Shown: positions 51,597 to 60,855, numbered from the stretch's first letter. The stretch: DNA of 64,000 bases from Streptomyces canus (GCF_030815415.1 NZ_JAUSWW010000001.1:4216001-4280000); one strand, 5' to 3'. Made by a program: numbers and translations. Notes: generated by a model not told the origin, from the letters alone.

Positions 51597-53030
51597 TCAC
51601 CCGGCCCGCACGTCCCTCCAGGCCCCCCGGATCCCGTCCGCCACGTCATGCGCTCCCACCGGCGCCCCGTCGGCCGCGAACCGCCCCGCGAGCCCGTGCA
51701 GATACGCCGCCGCGCTTCCCGCGTCCACCGCGGAGAGCCCGGCCGCGAGCAGCGATCCCGCCAGGCCCGACAGCACGTCCCCGCTCCCCGCCGTGGCCAG
51801 CCACGCGGTCCCCGTCGGGTTCACCCGCACCGCCCCGCCCCCGGAGTCCGCGACCAATGTCGTCGACCCCTTGAGCAGCACCGTCGCCCCGTACCGCCCC
51901 GCCAACTCCCGTACGGACTCCAGCCGGGCCTCCTCGACCGACTCCCGCGCCACCCCCAGCAGCGCCGCCGCCTCCCCGGCGTGCGGCGTCATCAGCGTCG
52001 GCGCGCGGCGTCCCCGCACGGCACCGGCGTCCGCCAGCCGCAGCCCGTCCGCGTCGATCAGCACCGGCACATCCGCGGCCAGCACCTCAGCCACGCTCGC
52101 CGCGTCGTCCCCCGCCCCGGGCCCGACGACCCACGCCTGCACCCGCCCCGCCCGCTTCGGCCCCTGGTCCGACACCAGCGTCTCGGGAAAGCGGGCGATG
52201 ACGGCGTCCCCGGCGGGCCCGACGTAGCGCACCGCCCCCGCGCCGCCCCGCAGCGCGCCCGCCACGGCGAGCACGGCCGCACCCGGATAGCGGGCGGAGC
52301 CGGCGGCGATCCCCACGACCCCTCGCCGGTACTTGTCGCTCTCCCCCGTCGGCACCGGCAGCAGCCGGGCCACGTCCGCGTGCTGCAACGCCTCCAGCTC
52401 CGCCTCGACGGGCAGCGCCAGCCCGATGTCCACGAGCCGCACGGACCCGGCGTACTCCCGGGCCGGGTCCACCAGCAGCCCCGGCTTGTGGGTGCCGAAG
52501 GTGACGGTCAGGTCGGCGCGGATCGCGGCCCCGCGCACCTCCCCGGTGTCGGCGTCGACGCCGCTGGGCAGGTCGACGGCGACGACGGCGGCGCGCGACG
52601 TCTCGACCACCGGGGCGAGCCGGGCCGCGTCCGGCCGCAGTCCGCCCTTCCCGCCGATCCCGACGATGCCGTCGAGGACGAGGTCGGCCCGCGGGATCAG
52701 GTCCTCGGCCCCCTCGACGCCCGCCACCGCGCCCCCCGCCCGCCGCAGCGCCGCGAGCCCTTCGGCATGGGCCCGCTCCGGCGCGAGCAGCACCGCGGTG
52801 ACGCCGGCGCCCCGCCGTGCGAGCCGGGCCCCGGCGTACAGGGCGTCCCCGCCGTTGTCACCGCTGCCGACCAGCAGCACGATCCGGCTGCCGTACACCC
52901 GCCCCAGCAGGTCGGCGCAGGCGGCGGCGAGTCCGGCGGCCGCCCGCTGCATCAACGCTCCCTCCGGCAGCCGTGCCATGAGCTCCCGCTCGGCCGCCCT
53001 GACCGTCTCCACGCTGTACGCACTACGCAT
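51597..53030 (-). CDS. nnr: Bifunctional NAD(P)HX epimerase/dehydratase
   Basis: Repairs damaged NAD(P)H hydrates. 477 residues, fused form. The N-terminal YjeF_N epimerase domain (about 1-215) has VGSGDNGGDALYAGARL and the aspartate in VLDGIVGIGGKGGL, with VVAVDLPSGVDADTGEV. The C-terminal ribokinase-like dehydratase domain (about 230-477) has MTPHAGEAAALLG, ATVLLKGSTTLVAD and the TAGSGDVLSGLAGSLLAAGL signature with the catalytic Asp. ATG 53030 starts MRSAYSVETVRAAEREL. Metal and ATP/ADP binding are as usual for the family. Confidence 0.94.
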   Translation of the reverse strand: MRSAYSVETVRAAERELMARLPEGALMQRAAAGLAAACADLLGRVYGSRIVLLVGSGDNGGDALYAGARLARRGAGVTAVLLAPERAHAEGLAALRRAGGAVAGVEGAEDLIPRADLVLDGIVGIGGKGGLRPDAARLAPVVETSRAAVVAVDLPSGVDADTGEVRGAAIRADLTVTFGTHKPGLLVDPAREYAGSVRLVDIGLALPVEAELEALQHADVARLLPVPTGESDKYRRGVVGIAAGSARYPGAAVLAVAGALRGGAGAVRYVGPAGDAVIARFPETLVSDQGPKRAGRVQAWVVGPGAGDDAASVAEVLAADVPVLIDADGLRLADAGAVRGRRAPTLMTPHAGEAAALLGVARESVEEARLESVRELAGRYGATVLLKGSTTLVADSGGGAVRVNPTGTAWLATAGSGDVLSGLAGSLLAAGLSAVDAGSAAAYLHGLAGRFAADGAPVGAHDVADGIRGAWRDVRAG

Positions 53031-53119
53031 GGGTCCGAGTCTCCCCCGAGCGTGACGAACCTCGCCGCAGCCATTGACGCTTTACCGCGCCTTTGCCAAA
53101 ATCCCCCCTCCCCACGGCA

Positions 53120-53146
53120 TGAATCGATTCAGTCGAATTGGTTCGA
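53120..53146. promoter_or_regulatory. Two palindromes upstream of beta-helix gene
   Basis: TGAATCGATTCA (53120-53131) is a perfect 12-base palindrome, followed at once by TCGAA-TTGG-TTCGA (53133-53146). They end 19 bases before the ATG, in a place fitting a repressor operator. The sugar-use style of the TTCGA half-sites resembles LacI or GntR sites, but no regulator is adjacent. Confidence 0.55.
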
Positions 53147-53164
53147 CACACAGGACGGACCCCC

Positions 53165-54310
53165 ATGCGAAGCAGAGCCGCACTGATCGCCGGCACCGCA
53201 GCCGCCGCCCTCATGACGGCGGGCATCACCGCCACCACCGCTCCCCAGGCCGCCGCCGCGGCCTGCGGCGAGGGCTCCTACCAGGCCGAGGCCGTCCTGA
53301 ACGGCGGCACCTGGACGGCCCGCCGCGGCAGCACGACGCTCTACACCGGCACGGACCTGCGCGCCGCGGCCCAGGCGGCGGTCAACAGCCTGACGTCGGG
53401 CCGCACGGCGAAGGAACGGGTCGTCGTACGCGGCTCGGGCTCGATGCCGGCCGGCTCCCGCATCTCCCTGCCCAGCTACACGGTCCTCGACGTCTGCGGC
53501 ACGATCAACGTCACCGGCACGGGCAGCGGCGACCAGGCCCCCGTCTACTCCCGCGGCACCCGCGACATCGAGGTCCAGCACCTCAACCTCACCGGCAGCC
53601 CGCTCTACGGCGTCTTCCTGCGCAACGTCCAGAACGCGACCCTCGGCCAGCTCGACATGCGCCTGTCGGCCGGGCTCGGCGTCCGCATCGACAACCGCGG
53701 CGACACCTCGCAATGGACGCGGAACGTCCGCATCGACAACGTGTACGTGTCCGGCGCGTCGAGCCACGCGGTGGAGACCTACGGCGTGGACGGCCTGACC
53801 ATCGGCACCGTGACCGCGCGCAACGTCGGCGAGTCCGGCCTCCTCCTCAACCAGACGATCAACGCGACGGTCACCAGGGTCGACGCGGAGAACGCCGGCA
53901 CCGGCACGGGGTACGCCGCCTTCCGCATGGCCAACCGCAACGGCCGGGTGGGCAGCTCGTACCCCACCAACATCCGCGTCGGAGAGGTGATCGCGCGAGG
54001 CGGCGGCAGGGGCGTCTTCTGCGTCTCGGAGAGCGGCGGGGCGGTCATCGACAAGGTCACGCTCACGAACACCGGCAACAACTCGGTCCTGATCGAGAAC
54101 TGCTACAACGTCAGCCTCGCCGCCCAGAGCGGCACCATCACCGGCGGCGGCGAACTGCGCCTCGCGGCCCGCTCGGAGTTCCCCAACAACGACAACATCA
54201 CCGTCCAGAACCTCACGGTGACGAACTCGTCGATCCGCGAGAGCCCCTGCGGCACGAACACGACGTTCCGCAACATCACACGCGTCAACACCACACAGAC
54301 CATCTGCTAG
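53165..54310 (+). CDS. Secreted right-handed beta-helix protein
   Basis: A 381-residue exported protein. ATG 53165 follows AGGACGG. The signal peptide ends near residue 32 (APQAAAA). The mature part carries parallel beta-helix coils of about 22 residues with many NxT/NVT strands (DVCGTINVTGTGSGDQ, DIEVQHLNLTGSPLYGVFLRN, VRIDNVYVSGASSHAVETY, IGTVTARNVGESGLLLN, IDKVTLTNTGNNSVLIENC). This fold occurs in pectate lyases and other polysaccharide lyases, and in related Streptomyces proteins of unknown substrate. A few cysteines near both ends suggest disulfides. Catalytic residues cannot be assigned. Two palindromes lie upstream. Confidence 0.85.
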   Translation: MRSRAALIAGTAAAALMTAGITATTAPQAAAAACGEGSYQAEAVLNGGTWTARRGSTTLYTGTDLRAAAQAAVNSLTSGRTAKERVVVRGSGSMPAGSRISLPSYTVLDVCGTINVTGTGSGDQAPVYSRGTRDIEVQHLNLTGSPLYGVFLRNVQNATLGQLDMRLSAGLGVRIDNRGDTSQWTRNVRIDNVYVSGASSHAVETYGVDGLTIGTVTARNVGESGLLLNQTINATVTRVDAENAGTGTGYAAFRMANRNGRVGSSYPTNIRVGEVIARGGGRGVFCVSESGGAVIDKVTLTNTGNNSVLIENCYNVSLAAQSGTITGGGELRLAARSEFPNNDNITVQNLTVTNSSIRESPCGTNTTFRNITRVNTTQTIC

Positions 54311-54340
54311 CCGCGGTCCGCCGCGAGGGGTGGGCTCCGC

Positions 54341-54712
54341 CTATCCCTCCGCCACCACCACGGCGGAGGCCACCCCCGCGTCATGGCTGAGCGACACATG
54401 CCAGGACCGCACCCCGAGCTGCGCGGCCCGCGCCGCCACCGTCCCGGTGACCCGCAGCCTCGGCTGCCCACTGTCCTCGACGTACACCTCGGCGTCGGTC
54501 CAGTGCAGCCCGGCAGGCGCCCCGAGCGCCTTGGCCAGAGCCTCCTTGGCGGCGAACCGGGCGGCGAGCGAGGCGACCCCCCGCCGCTCCCCGCTGGGCA
54601 ACCACAGCTCACTGTCGAGAAACAGCCGCCGCGCCATCCCGGGTGTGCGCTCCAACGACGCCGCGAACCGCTCGATCTCCGCCACGTCGATCCCGACACC
54701 GATGATGCTCAT
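54341..54712 (-). CDS. acpS: Holo-[acyl-carrier-protein] synthase
   Basis: Adds the 4'-phosphopantetheine arm to acyl carrier proteins. 123 residues, usual length. ATG 54712 (MSIIGVGIDVAEIERF) follows AAGGTG; GTG 54721 is in frame but less likely. The Mg2+ aspartate is in GVGIDVAEI (near residue 9), the glutamate in ARFAAKEALAKALG, and the C-terminal SWHVSLSHDAGVASAVV is typical. It lies 33 bases after glmS, almost surely in the same operon. Confidence 0.95.
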   Translation of the reverse strand: MSIIGVGIDVAEIERFAASLERTPGMARRLFLDSELWLPSGERRGVASLAARFAAKEALAKALGAPAGLHWTDAEVYVEDSGQPRLRVTGTVAARAAQLGVRSWHVSLSHDAGVASAVVVAEG

Positions 54713-54745
54713 GCGCAGCACCTTAAGGGGGGCTCCCCTCGCCCC

Positions 54746-56593
54746 CTACTCCACCGTCACCGACTTGGCCAGGTTCCGGGGCTGGTCCACCTCGTTGCCC
54801 CGAGCCGTGGCCAGCTCGCACGCGAAGACCTGCAACGGCACTGTCGCCACCAGCGGTTGCAGCAACGTGGGCGTGGCCGGGATGCGGATCAGATGGTCCG
54901 CGTACGGGACCACCGCCTCGTCCCCCTCCTCGGCGATCACGATCGTCCGCGCACCCCGGGCCCTGATCTCCTGGATGTTGGACACGATCTTGTCGTGCAG
55001 CACGGACCGGCCCCGCGGCGACGGCACGACCACCACCACGGGCAGGTCCTCCTCGATCAGCGCGATCGGCCCGTGCTTCAGCTCGCCCGCCGCGAAGCCC
55101 TCGGCGTGCATGTAGGCGAGTTCCTTCAGCTTCAGCGCCCCCTCCAGCGCCACCGGATACCCCACGTGCCGCCCGAGGAAGAGGACCGTGTCCTTCGAGG
55201 CCAGCGACCTGGCCAGGGCACGTACCGGCTCCATGGTCTCCAGCACCCGCTCCACCTCGCCGGAGATATGCGACAGGTCCCGGATGACGGCGGAGATCTC
55301 GTCGCCCCACTTGGTGCCCCGCACCTGGCCCAGGTAGAGGGCCACCAGATAGCAGGCCACCAACTGCGTCAGGAACGCCTTCGTCGACGCGACCGCCACC
55401 TCGGGCCCCGCGTGCGTGTACAGCACCGCGTCCGACTCACGAGGGATCGTGGAACCGTTGGTGTTGCAGATCGCCAGCACCTTCGAGCCCTGCTCCCGCG
55501 CATGCCGCAGCGCCATCAGCGTGTCCATGGTCTCCCCGGACTGCGAGATGGCGATCACCAGGGACCGCGCCCCCAGGATCGGGTCCCGGTAGCGGAACTC
55601 GCTCGCCAGCTCCACCTCGCAGGGGATCCGGGTCCAGTGCTCGATGGCGTACTTGGCGATCAGCCCCGCGTGGAAGGCCGTACCGCACGCCACGATCACC
55701 ACCTTGTCCACCTCACGCAGCTCGGACGCGCTGATCCGCACCTCGTCCAGCGTGAGGGAACCGGCCGCGTCGATGCGTCCCAGCAGGGTGTCCGCGACCG
55801 CCTTCGGCTGCTCGGCGATCTCCTTGAGCATGAAGTAGTCGTAGCCGCCCTTCTCCGCGGCGGACGCGTCCCAGTCCACGTGGTACGACCTGACCTCCGC
55901 CGGACGGCCGTCGAAGCCCGTCACCGTCACCCCGTCCCGGCGCAGCTCCACCACCTGGTCCTGGCCCAGCTCGACCGCCGACCGGGTGTGGGCGATGAAC
56001 GCGGCGACATCGGAGGCCAGGAACGCCTCCCCCTCCCCCACGCCCACCACCAACGGCGAGTTCCGCCGCGCCCCCACCACCACGTCCGGCTCGTCCGCGT
56101 GCACCGCGACCAGCGTGAACGCACCGTCCAGCCGCCGGCACACCAGCCGCATCGCCTCCGCGAGATCCCCCGTCACGGAGAACTCCTCCGCCAGCAGATG
56201 CGCGACGACCTCCGTGTCCGTCTCGGAGGACAGCACATGCCCGCGCTCCGTCAGCTCGGCCCGCAGCGCGGCGAAGTTCTCGATGATCCCGTTGTGGACG
56301 ACCGAGACCCGGCCCGCGTTGTCCAGATGGGGATGCGCGTTCGCGTCCGTCGGGGCGCCGTGGGTGGCCCACCGGGTGTGGCCGATGCCCGTCCCGCCGG
56401 TGGGCAGGGGCCGGTCCACCAGTTCCTTCTCGAGGTTGACGAGCTTGCCCGCCTTCTTGGCGGCCGCCAGCCCCCCGTCCGCCAGCACGGCGACACCCGC
56501 CGAGTCGTACCCCCGGTACTCCAGCCGCTTCAGTCCGGCCATCACGACTTCGAGCGCCGGCTGCGACCCCACGTAACCCACGATTCCGCACAT
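54746..56593 (-). CDS. glmS: Glutamine-fructose-6-phosphate aminotransferase
   Basis: Makes glucosamine-6-phosphate, the first step to UDP-GlcNAc. 615 residues. Start ATG 56593 gives MCGIVGYVG, where C2 becomes the N-terminal nucleophile. Glutaminase domain (about 1-240): HTRWATHGAP, HNGIIENF, DTEVVAHLL. Two SIS domains (about 285-600): ACGTAFHAGLIAKYAIE, ISQSGETMDTL, and the C-terminal QVFACELATARGNEVDQPRNLAKSVTVE. No glmS ribozyme is seen upstream (56594-56761). Open frame upstream of the ATG is not coding. Confidence 0.96.
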   Translation of the reverse strand: MCGIVGYVGSQPALEVVMAGLKRLEYRGYDSAGVAVLADGGLAAAKKAGKLVNLEKELVDRPLPTGGTGIGHTRWATHGAPTDANAHPHLDNAGRVSVVHNGIIENFAALRAELTERGHVLSSETDTEVVAHLLAEEFSVTGDLAEAMRLVCRRLDGAFTLVAVHADEPDVVVGARRNSPLVVGVGEGEAFLASDVAAFIAHTRSAVELGQDQVVELRRDGVTVTGFDGRPAEVRSYHVDWDASAAEKGGYDYFMLKEIAEQPKAVADTLLGRIDAAGSLTLDEVRISASELREVDKVVIVACGTAFHAGLIAKYAIEHWTRIPCEVELASEFRYRDPILGARSLVIAISQSGETMDTLMALRHAREQGSKVLAICNTNGSTIPRESDAVLYTHAGPEVAVASTKAFLTQLVACYLVALYLGQVRGTKWGDEISAVIRDLSHISGEVERVLETMEPVRALARSLASKDTVLFLGRHVGYPVALEGALKLKELAYMHAEGFAAGELKHGPIALIEEDLPVVVVVPSPRGRSVLHDKIVSNIQEIRARGARTIVIAEEGDEAVVPYADHLIRIPATPTLLQPLVATVPLQVFACELATARGNEVDQPRNLAKSVTVE

Positions 56594-56761
56594 GCGCCGC
56601 AGCCTAAAGGCGAAACCCCGTCTGAACAGTGTCCGAACCGGCCGAAGCCTGCCCGAAATCGGAAATCCCACGGCCGTTACGAGCCCCCTGCCGCGCTCCG
56701 GGGGACCACCGCGTGACGGACCCCACCCGCCATCGCGTTCAAACTCCGTTAACAATGGACT

Positions 56762-57751
56762 GTGATCTCTCCGGTCTCCTCGATCCCCCGGAGCGCCCAC
56801 CGGCACAAGCCGGAGGCGACTCCCTACGTCGACCTCACCCGCGCCGAGTGGAGCGCGCTGCGCCACAAGACGCCGCTGCCGCTCACCGCCGAGGAGGTCG
56901 AGAAGCTGCGCGGTCTGGGCGATGTCATCGACCTCGACGAGGTGCGCGACATCTATCTGCCGCTGTCACGGCTCCTCAATCTCTACATCGGCGCCACGGA
57001 CGGGCTCAGAGGGGCGCTGAACACCTTCCTCGGCGAACAGGGCGCCCAGTCCGGCACCCCCTTCGTCATAGGGGTCGCGGGCTCGGTGGCCGGCGGCAAG
57101 TCCACGGTCGCCCGGCTCCTGCAGGCCCTGCTCTCCCGCTGGCCCGAGCACCCGCGCGTCGAGCGTGTGACGACGGACGGCTTCCTGCTGCCGACCAAGG
57201 AGTTGCAGGCCCGCGGTCTGATGTCGAGGAAGGGTTTCCCCGAGTCGTACGACCGACGGGCCCTGACCCGTTTCGTCGCCGACATCAAGGCGGGCAAGGA
57301 CGAGGTGACGGCCCCCGTCTACTCCCACCTCATCTACGACATCGTCCCCGGCGAGAAGCTCGTCGTGCGCCGCCCGGACATCCTGATCGTCGAGGGCCTC
57401 AACGTCCTTCAGCCCGCCCTCCCCGGCAAGGACGGCCGCACCCGCGTCGGCCTCGCCGACTACTTCGACTTCAGTGTCTACATCGACGCCGGCCCCGAGG
57501 ACGTCGAGCGCTGGTACCTCAACCGCTTCAAGAAGCTGCGCGAGACGGCCTTCCAGAACCCCGACTCCTACTTCCGCAAGTGGACGCAGGTGTCGGAGGA
57601 GGAGGCCCTCGACTACGCCCGCACCCAGTGGCGCACCATCAACAAGCCCAACCTGATCGAGAACATCGCCCCCACCCGCGGCCGCGCCACCCTCGTCGTC
57701 CGCAAGGGCCCCGACCACAAGGTCCAACGCCTGCGCCTGCGCAAGCTGTGA
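56762..57751 (+). CDS. coaA: Pantothenate kinase
   Basis: Phosphorylates pantothenate, the first step to coenzyme A. 329 residues, prokaryotic type I kinase. Walker A is GVAGSVAGGKSTVARLL (about 101-117). VTTDGFLLPT, MSRKGFPESYD, YSHLIYDIVP and the IVEGLNVLQ region complete the fold. GTG 56762 has no ribosome site; a TAACAAT box sits a few bases upstream, so the mRNA may be leaderless. Divergent from glmS. Confidence 0.94.
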   Translation: MISPVSSIPRSAHRHKPEATPYVDLTRAEWSALRHKTPLPLTAEEVEKLRGLGDVIDLDEVRDIYLPLSRLLNLYIGATDGLRGALNTFLGEQGAQSGTPFVIGVAGSVAGGKSTVARLLQALLSRWPEHPRVERVTTDGFLLPTKELQARGLMSRKGFPESYDRRALTRFVADIKAGKDEVTAPVYSHLIYDIVPGEKLVVRRPDILIVEGLNVLQPALPGKDGRTRVGLADYFDFSVYIDAGPEDVERWYLNRFKKLRETAFQNPDSYFRKWTQVSEEEALDYARTQWRTINKPNLIENIAPTRGRATLVVRKGPDHKVQRLRLRKL

Positions 57752-57788
57752 ACTCCCGTACCGGGCCTGTTGCCTGTAAAAAGGCGTC

Positions 57789-58709
57789 ATGCTGCATCTG
57801 CGCCTGATCACCCCGGCCGAGAAGACCGACGACGTGGTCCGGCTGATCGAGAAGACGGTCGGCACCACGCACCTGGTCGTGCTGCCGGGCGCCGCCCGCA
57901 ACCCCGCCGGGGACGTCGTGATGTGCGACGTCGCCCGCGAGGCCGGCGACGAACTCATCGGCGTACTACGCGAGTTGGACCTGGACAAGACCGGCTCCAT
58001 CGCCGTCGAGAACATCGACCTGTCGCTGTCCGAGCGCGCCGACGACGCCGAGAAGGAGGCACCGGGCGAGGGCGCGGACGCGGTCCTGTGGGAGCACCTC
58101 ACGGACGCGACCCACGAGGAGTCGACGCTCTCCATCACCTACATCGCCTTCATCACGCTGGCCACGATGATCGCCGCCTGCGGTGTGGTCCTCGACAACG
58201 CGATCCTGATCGTGGGCGCGATGGCGGTGGGCCCGGAGTTCGGCCCCCTGGCCGCGTTCAGCACGGCGATCGTCCAACGCCACCCCAGACTGGCGCTGCG
58301 CTCCCTGATCGCGCTGCTGGTGGGCTTCGCGGTGGCCATGCTGGTGACGGTCGGCTTCAGCTACTTCATGGACTCGGTGAACCTCTTCAGCACCGAGCAG
58401 TTGGACGCCACGCGCCCCAACACCAACTTCATCTACCGGCCCGACTGGTTCTCCTTCGTCGTGGCCGTCCTCGCCGGCTGCGCGGGCACCCTGTCCCTGA
58501 CCTCGGCCAAGTCCGGCGCCCTGGTCGGCGTCGCGATCTCGGTGACCACGGTCCCAGCGGCCGCGAACGCCGCCGTCGCCTTCAGCTTCAACCAGTACAA
58601 ACAGGCCTGGGGTTCAACAGAACAGCTCCTGCTGAACCTCCTGGGCATCGTCCTGGCAGGCACAACCACCCTGCTCTTCCAGAAATGGCTCTGGCGCAAA
58701 CCCACCTAG
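57789..58709 (+). CDS. DUF389 membrane protein
   Basis: A 306-residue protein of the DUF389 family. A cytoplasmic N-terminal domain (about 1-115, MLHLRLITPAEKTDDVVRLIEKTV) is followed by a hydrophobic part with about six membrane spans: TYIAFITLATMIAACGVVLDNAILIVGAMAVGPEFGPLAAFSTAI, then LIALLVGFAVAMLVTVGFSYFM, FVVAVLAGCAGTLSLTSA and LLLNLLGIVLAGTTTLLF. The SxxSGALVGVAISVTTVPAAANA phrase is typical. Function is not known; the family is suspected of transport. ATG 57789 follows AAAAGG. It begins 37 bases after coaA. Confidence 0.85.
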   Translation: MLHLRLITPAEKTDDVVRLIEKTVGTTHLVVLPGAARNPAGDVVMCDVAREAGDELIGVLRELDLDKTGSIAVENIDLSLSERADDAEKEAPGEGADAVLWEHLTDATHEESTLSITYIAFITLATMIAACGVVLDNAILIVGAMAVGPEFGPLAAFSTAIVQRHPRLALRSLIALLVGFAVAMLVTVGFSYFMDSVNLFSTEQLDATRPNTNFIYRPDWFSFVVAVLAGCAGTLSLTSAKSGALVGVAISVTTVPAAANAAVAFSFNQYKQAWGSTEQLLLNLLGIVLAGTTTLLFQKWLWRKPT

Positions 58710-58760
58710 GGGCGCGGGGAACTGCGCGACCAGCCACGAACAACCCGCAGCCCGCAACAC
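58709..58760. repeat. Dispersed intergenic repeat, copy 3
   Basis: AGGGGCGCGGGGAACTGCGC then GACCAGCCACGAACAACCCG and CAGCCCGC. Starts at the stop codon of the DUF389 gene and runs toward glmM. It shares the GGGGCGCGGGG start and the CCACGAAC..CCCGCAGCC end with copy 1 but lacks its centre. Confidence 0.7.
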
Positions 58761-58789
58761 ACAGAACCCCCCACCCCGAACCCGGCGCC

Positions 58790-60148
58790 CTAACCCAGCG
58801 CCGACTTCACCGCATCGGCCAACCGCCCGGCCACAGACCGAGCCTGATCGATATCCGCCGCCTCGACCATCACCCGGACCAACGGCTCCGTACCCGACGG
58901 CCGCAACAACACCCGCCCGGTGGACCCGAGTTCCCGCTCGGCCTCGGCAACCGCCGCCGCCAGCTCCCCCGAGGTCCCCACCCGCGCACGATCCACGTCC
59001 GGCACATTGATGAGCACCTGCGGCAGCCGCTGCATCACCGACGCGAGCTCCCGCAACGACCGCCCGGTGGCCGCGACCCGGGCCGCGAGCATGAGCCCCG
59101 TCAGCGTCCCGTCACCGGTCGTGGCGTGATCCAGGATGATGACGTGCCCGGACTGCTCGCCACCGAGCGCGTACCCGTGCTCCTTCATCGCCTCCAGCAC
59201 ATACCGGTCACCCACCGCCGTCTGGATGAGGCGAATCCCCTCCCGCTCCATCGCCAGCTTGAACCCGAGGTTCGACATGACGGTCGCGACGACGGTGTCG
59301 GCCCGCAGCGCGGAGCGTTCCCGCATCGCCAGCGCGATGACGGCCATGATCTGGTCGCCGTCCACCTCTTCGCCGGTGTGGTCCACGGCGAGGCAGCGGT
59401 CGGCGTCCCCGTCGTGCGCGATGCCGAAGTCGGCCCCGTGCTCCACGACGGCGGCCTTCAGCAGGCCGAGGTGGGTCGAGCCGCACCCGTCGTTGATGTT
59501 GAGCCCGTCCGGCGACGCACCGATGGTGATCACTTCGGCCCCGGCCCGCGTGAACGCCTCCGGCGAGACCCGCGCGGCGGCACCGTGCGCCTCGTCGAGG
59601 ACGATCTTCAGGCCTTCGAGCCGGTTCGGGAGGACGCCGATGAGATGGGCGACGTACCGGTCGAAGCCCTCCAGGTACTCACGGACGCGCCCCACGCCCG
59701 AACCCGTCGGACGGTCCCAGGGCTCGCCGTGCCGGTGGGACTCGTAGACCGCCTCGATCCGCTCCTCCAGCTCGTCGTCGAGCTTGTGCCCGCCGCGGGC
59801 GAGGAACTTGATGCCGTTGTCGGGCATGGCGTTGTGGCTGGCGGACAGCATGACGCCGAGGTCGGCACCGAGGGCGCCCGTGAGGTAGGCCACGGCCGGG
59901 GTCGGCAGGACGCCGACCCGCAGGACGTCGATACCGGCGCTCGCGAGGCCCGCGACCACGGCGGCCTCCAGGAACTCCCCGGACGCGCGCGGATCCCGTC
60001 CGACCACCGCCGTCGCCCGGTGGCCCGCGAAGGTACCCGCCTCGGCCAGTACGTGGGCCGCCGCTACCGACAGACCCAGGGCCATCTCGGCCGTCAGGTC
60101 CGCGTTGGCGACGCCGCGCACGCCGTCCGTGCCGAAGAGTCGTCCCAC
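58790..60148 (-). CDS. glmM: Phosphoglucosamine mutase
   Basis: Converts glucosamine-6-phosphate to the 1-phosphate, the step after GlmS. 452 residues. GTG 60148 (VGRLFGTDGVRGVANADLT) follows AGGAGGACAA. The active serine is in MLSASHNAMPDNGIKF (near residue 104), the Mg2+ loop is AHDGDADRCLAVD (about 241-253), sugar-binding GEQSGH and the C-terminal RPSGTEPLVRVMVE are complete. Placed after the rplM-rpsI operon, which ends in its own strong terminator, so it has its own promoter in the 180 bases between. Confidence 0.96.
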   Translation of the reverse strand: MGRLFGTDGVRGVANADLTAEMALGLSVAAAHVLAEAGTFAGHRATAVVGRDPRASGEFLEAAVVAGLASAGIDVLRVGVLPTPAVAYLTGALGADLGVMLSASHNAMPDNGIKFLARGGHKLDDELEERIEAVYESHRHGEPWDRPTGSGVGRVREYLEGFDRYVAHLIGVLPNRLEGLKIVLDEAHGAAARVSPEAFTRAGAEVITIGASPDGLNINDGCGSTHLGLLKAAVVEHGADFGIAHDGDADRCLAVDHTGEEVDGDQIMAVIALAMRERSALRADTVVATVMSNLGFKLAMEREGIRLIQTAVGDRYVLEAMKEHGYALGGEQSGHVIILDHATTGDGTLTGLMLAARVAATGRSLRELASVMQRLPQVLINVPDVDRARVGTSGELAAAVAEAERELGSTGRVLLRPSGTEPLVRVMVEAADIDQARSVAGRLADAVKSALG

Positions 60149-60242
60149 TTGTCCTCCTGAAAGAGCGCTGCCACTCGGAGATCATCCGATCGCACAAGTC
60201 TGAGAACGTCTTGTGCCGTTATACGCCTAAGGCTGTGATAAA

Positions 60243-60284
60243 CGAACGCCCCGGCGGCACTGTGGCGTGCCGCCGGGGCGTTCG
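60243..60284 (-). terminator. Strong terminator of the rplM-rpsI operon
   Basis: An 18-bp perfect stem (60243-60260 and 60267-60284) with a 6-base loop TGTGGC, 44 bases past the rpsI stop and before glmM. Confidence 0.93.
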
Positions 60285-60327
60285 GACGTACTGCTGACGT
60301 GCGAGTACGAGCTGCAGGCAGCGAAGC

Positions 60328-60855
60328 TTAACGCTTGCTGTACTGCGGGGCCTTGCGGGCCTTCTTGAGACCGGCCTTCTTGCGCTCGACCGCACGGTCG
60401 TCGCGGCGGAGGAAGCCGGCCTTCTTGAGGGCGCCGCGGTTGTTGTCCACGTCGGCCTCGTTCAGCGCGCGGGCCACGCCGAGGCGCAGGGCGCCGGCCT
60501 GGCCGGAGACACCGCCACCCGCGATGCGGGCGATGACGTCGTAGCGGCCCTCGAGCTCGAGCACCTTGAAGGGCTCGTTGACTTCCTGCTGGTGCACCTT
60601 GTTGGGGAAGTAGTCCTCAAGGGTGCGACCGTTGATCTTCCACTTGCCGGTGCCCGGGACGATCCGGACGCGGGCGATGGCGTTCTTGCGACGGCCCAGG
60701 CCGGCGGCCGGCTGCGGGTCGCCGAAGCGGCCGGCGAGGGACTCCGAGGTGTACTCGCCCTCGACGGGGACCTCGGACTCGGTGGTGTAGCTCTCCATGT
60801 CGACGAGCTCGGTCTCGGTCTCTTCGACCGGCTGCTCAACGGTGGTCTCGGCCAC
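60328..60855 (-). CDS. rpsI: 30S ribosomal protein S9
   Basis: Small-subunit protein with its C-terminal tail reaching the P site. 175 residues; the first 45 or so are an acidic extension (VAETTVEQPVEETETELVDME) common in actinomycetes. The S9 fold starts at GRRKNAIARVRIVPGTGKW and ends KKARKAPQYSKR, the conserved tail. GTG 60855 follows GAGGAGAACC. Second gene of rplM-rpsI, 42 bases after rplM. Confidence 0.97.
   Translation of the reverse strand: MAETTVEQPVEETETELVDMESYTTESEVPVEGEYTSESLAGRFGDPQPAAGLGRRKNAIARVRIVPGTGKWKINGRTLEDYFPNKVHQQEVNEPFKVLELEGRYDVIARIAGGGVSGQAGALRLGVARALNEADVDNNRGALKKAGFLRRDDRAVERKKAGLKKARKAPQYSKR

Noticed and set aside
56594..56761. glmS ribozyme upstream of glmS
   Set aside because: No matching core is seen, and the gene start is close to a divergent promoter region; actinomycete glmS genes generally lack it.
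57770..60160. 796-residue open frame across DUF389 and glmM
   Set aside because: Antisense of glmM and out of frame with DUF389; no start or ribosome site supports it.
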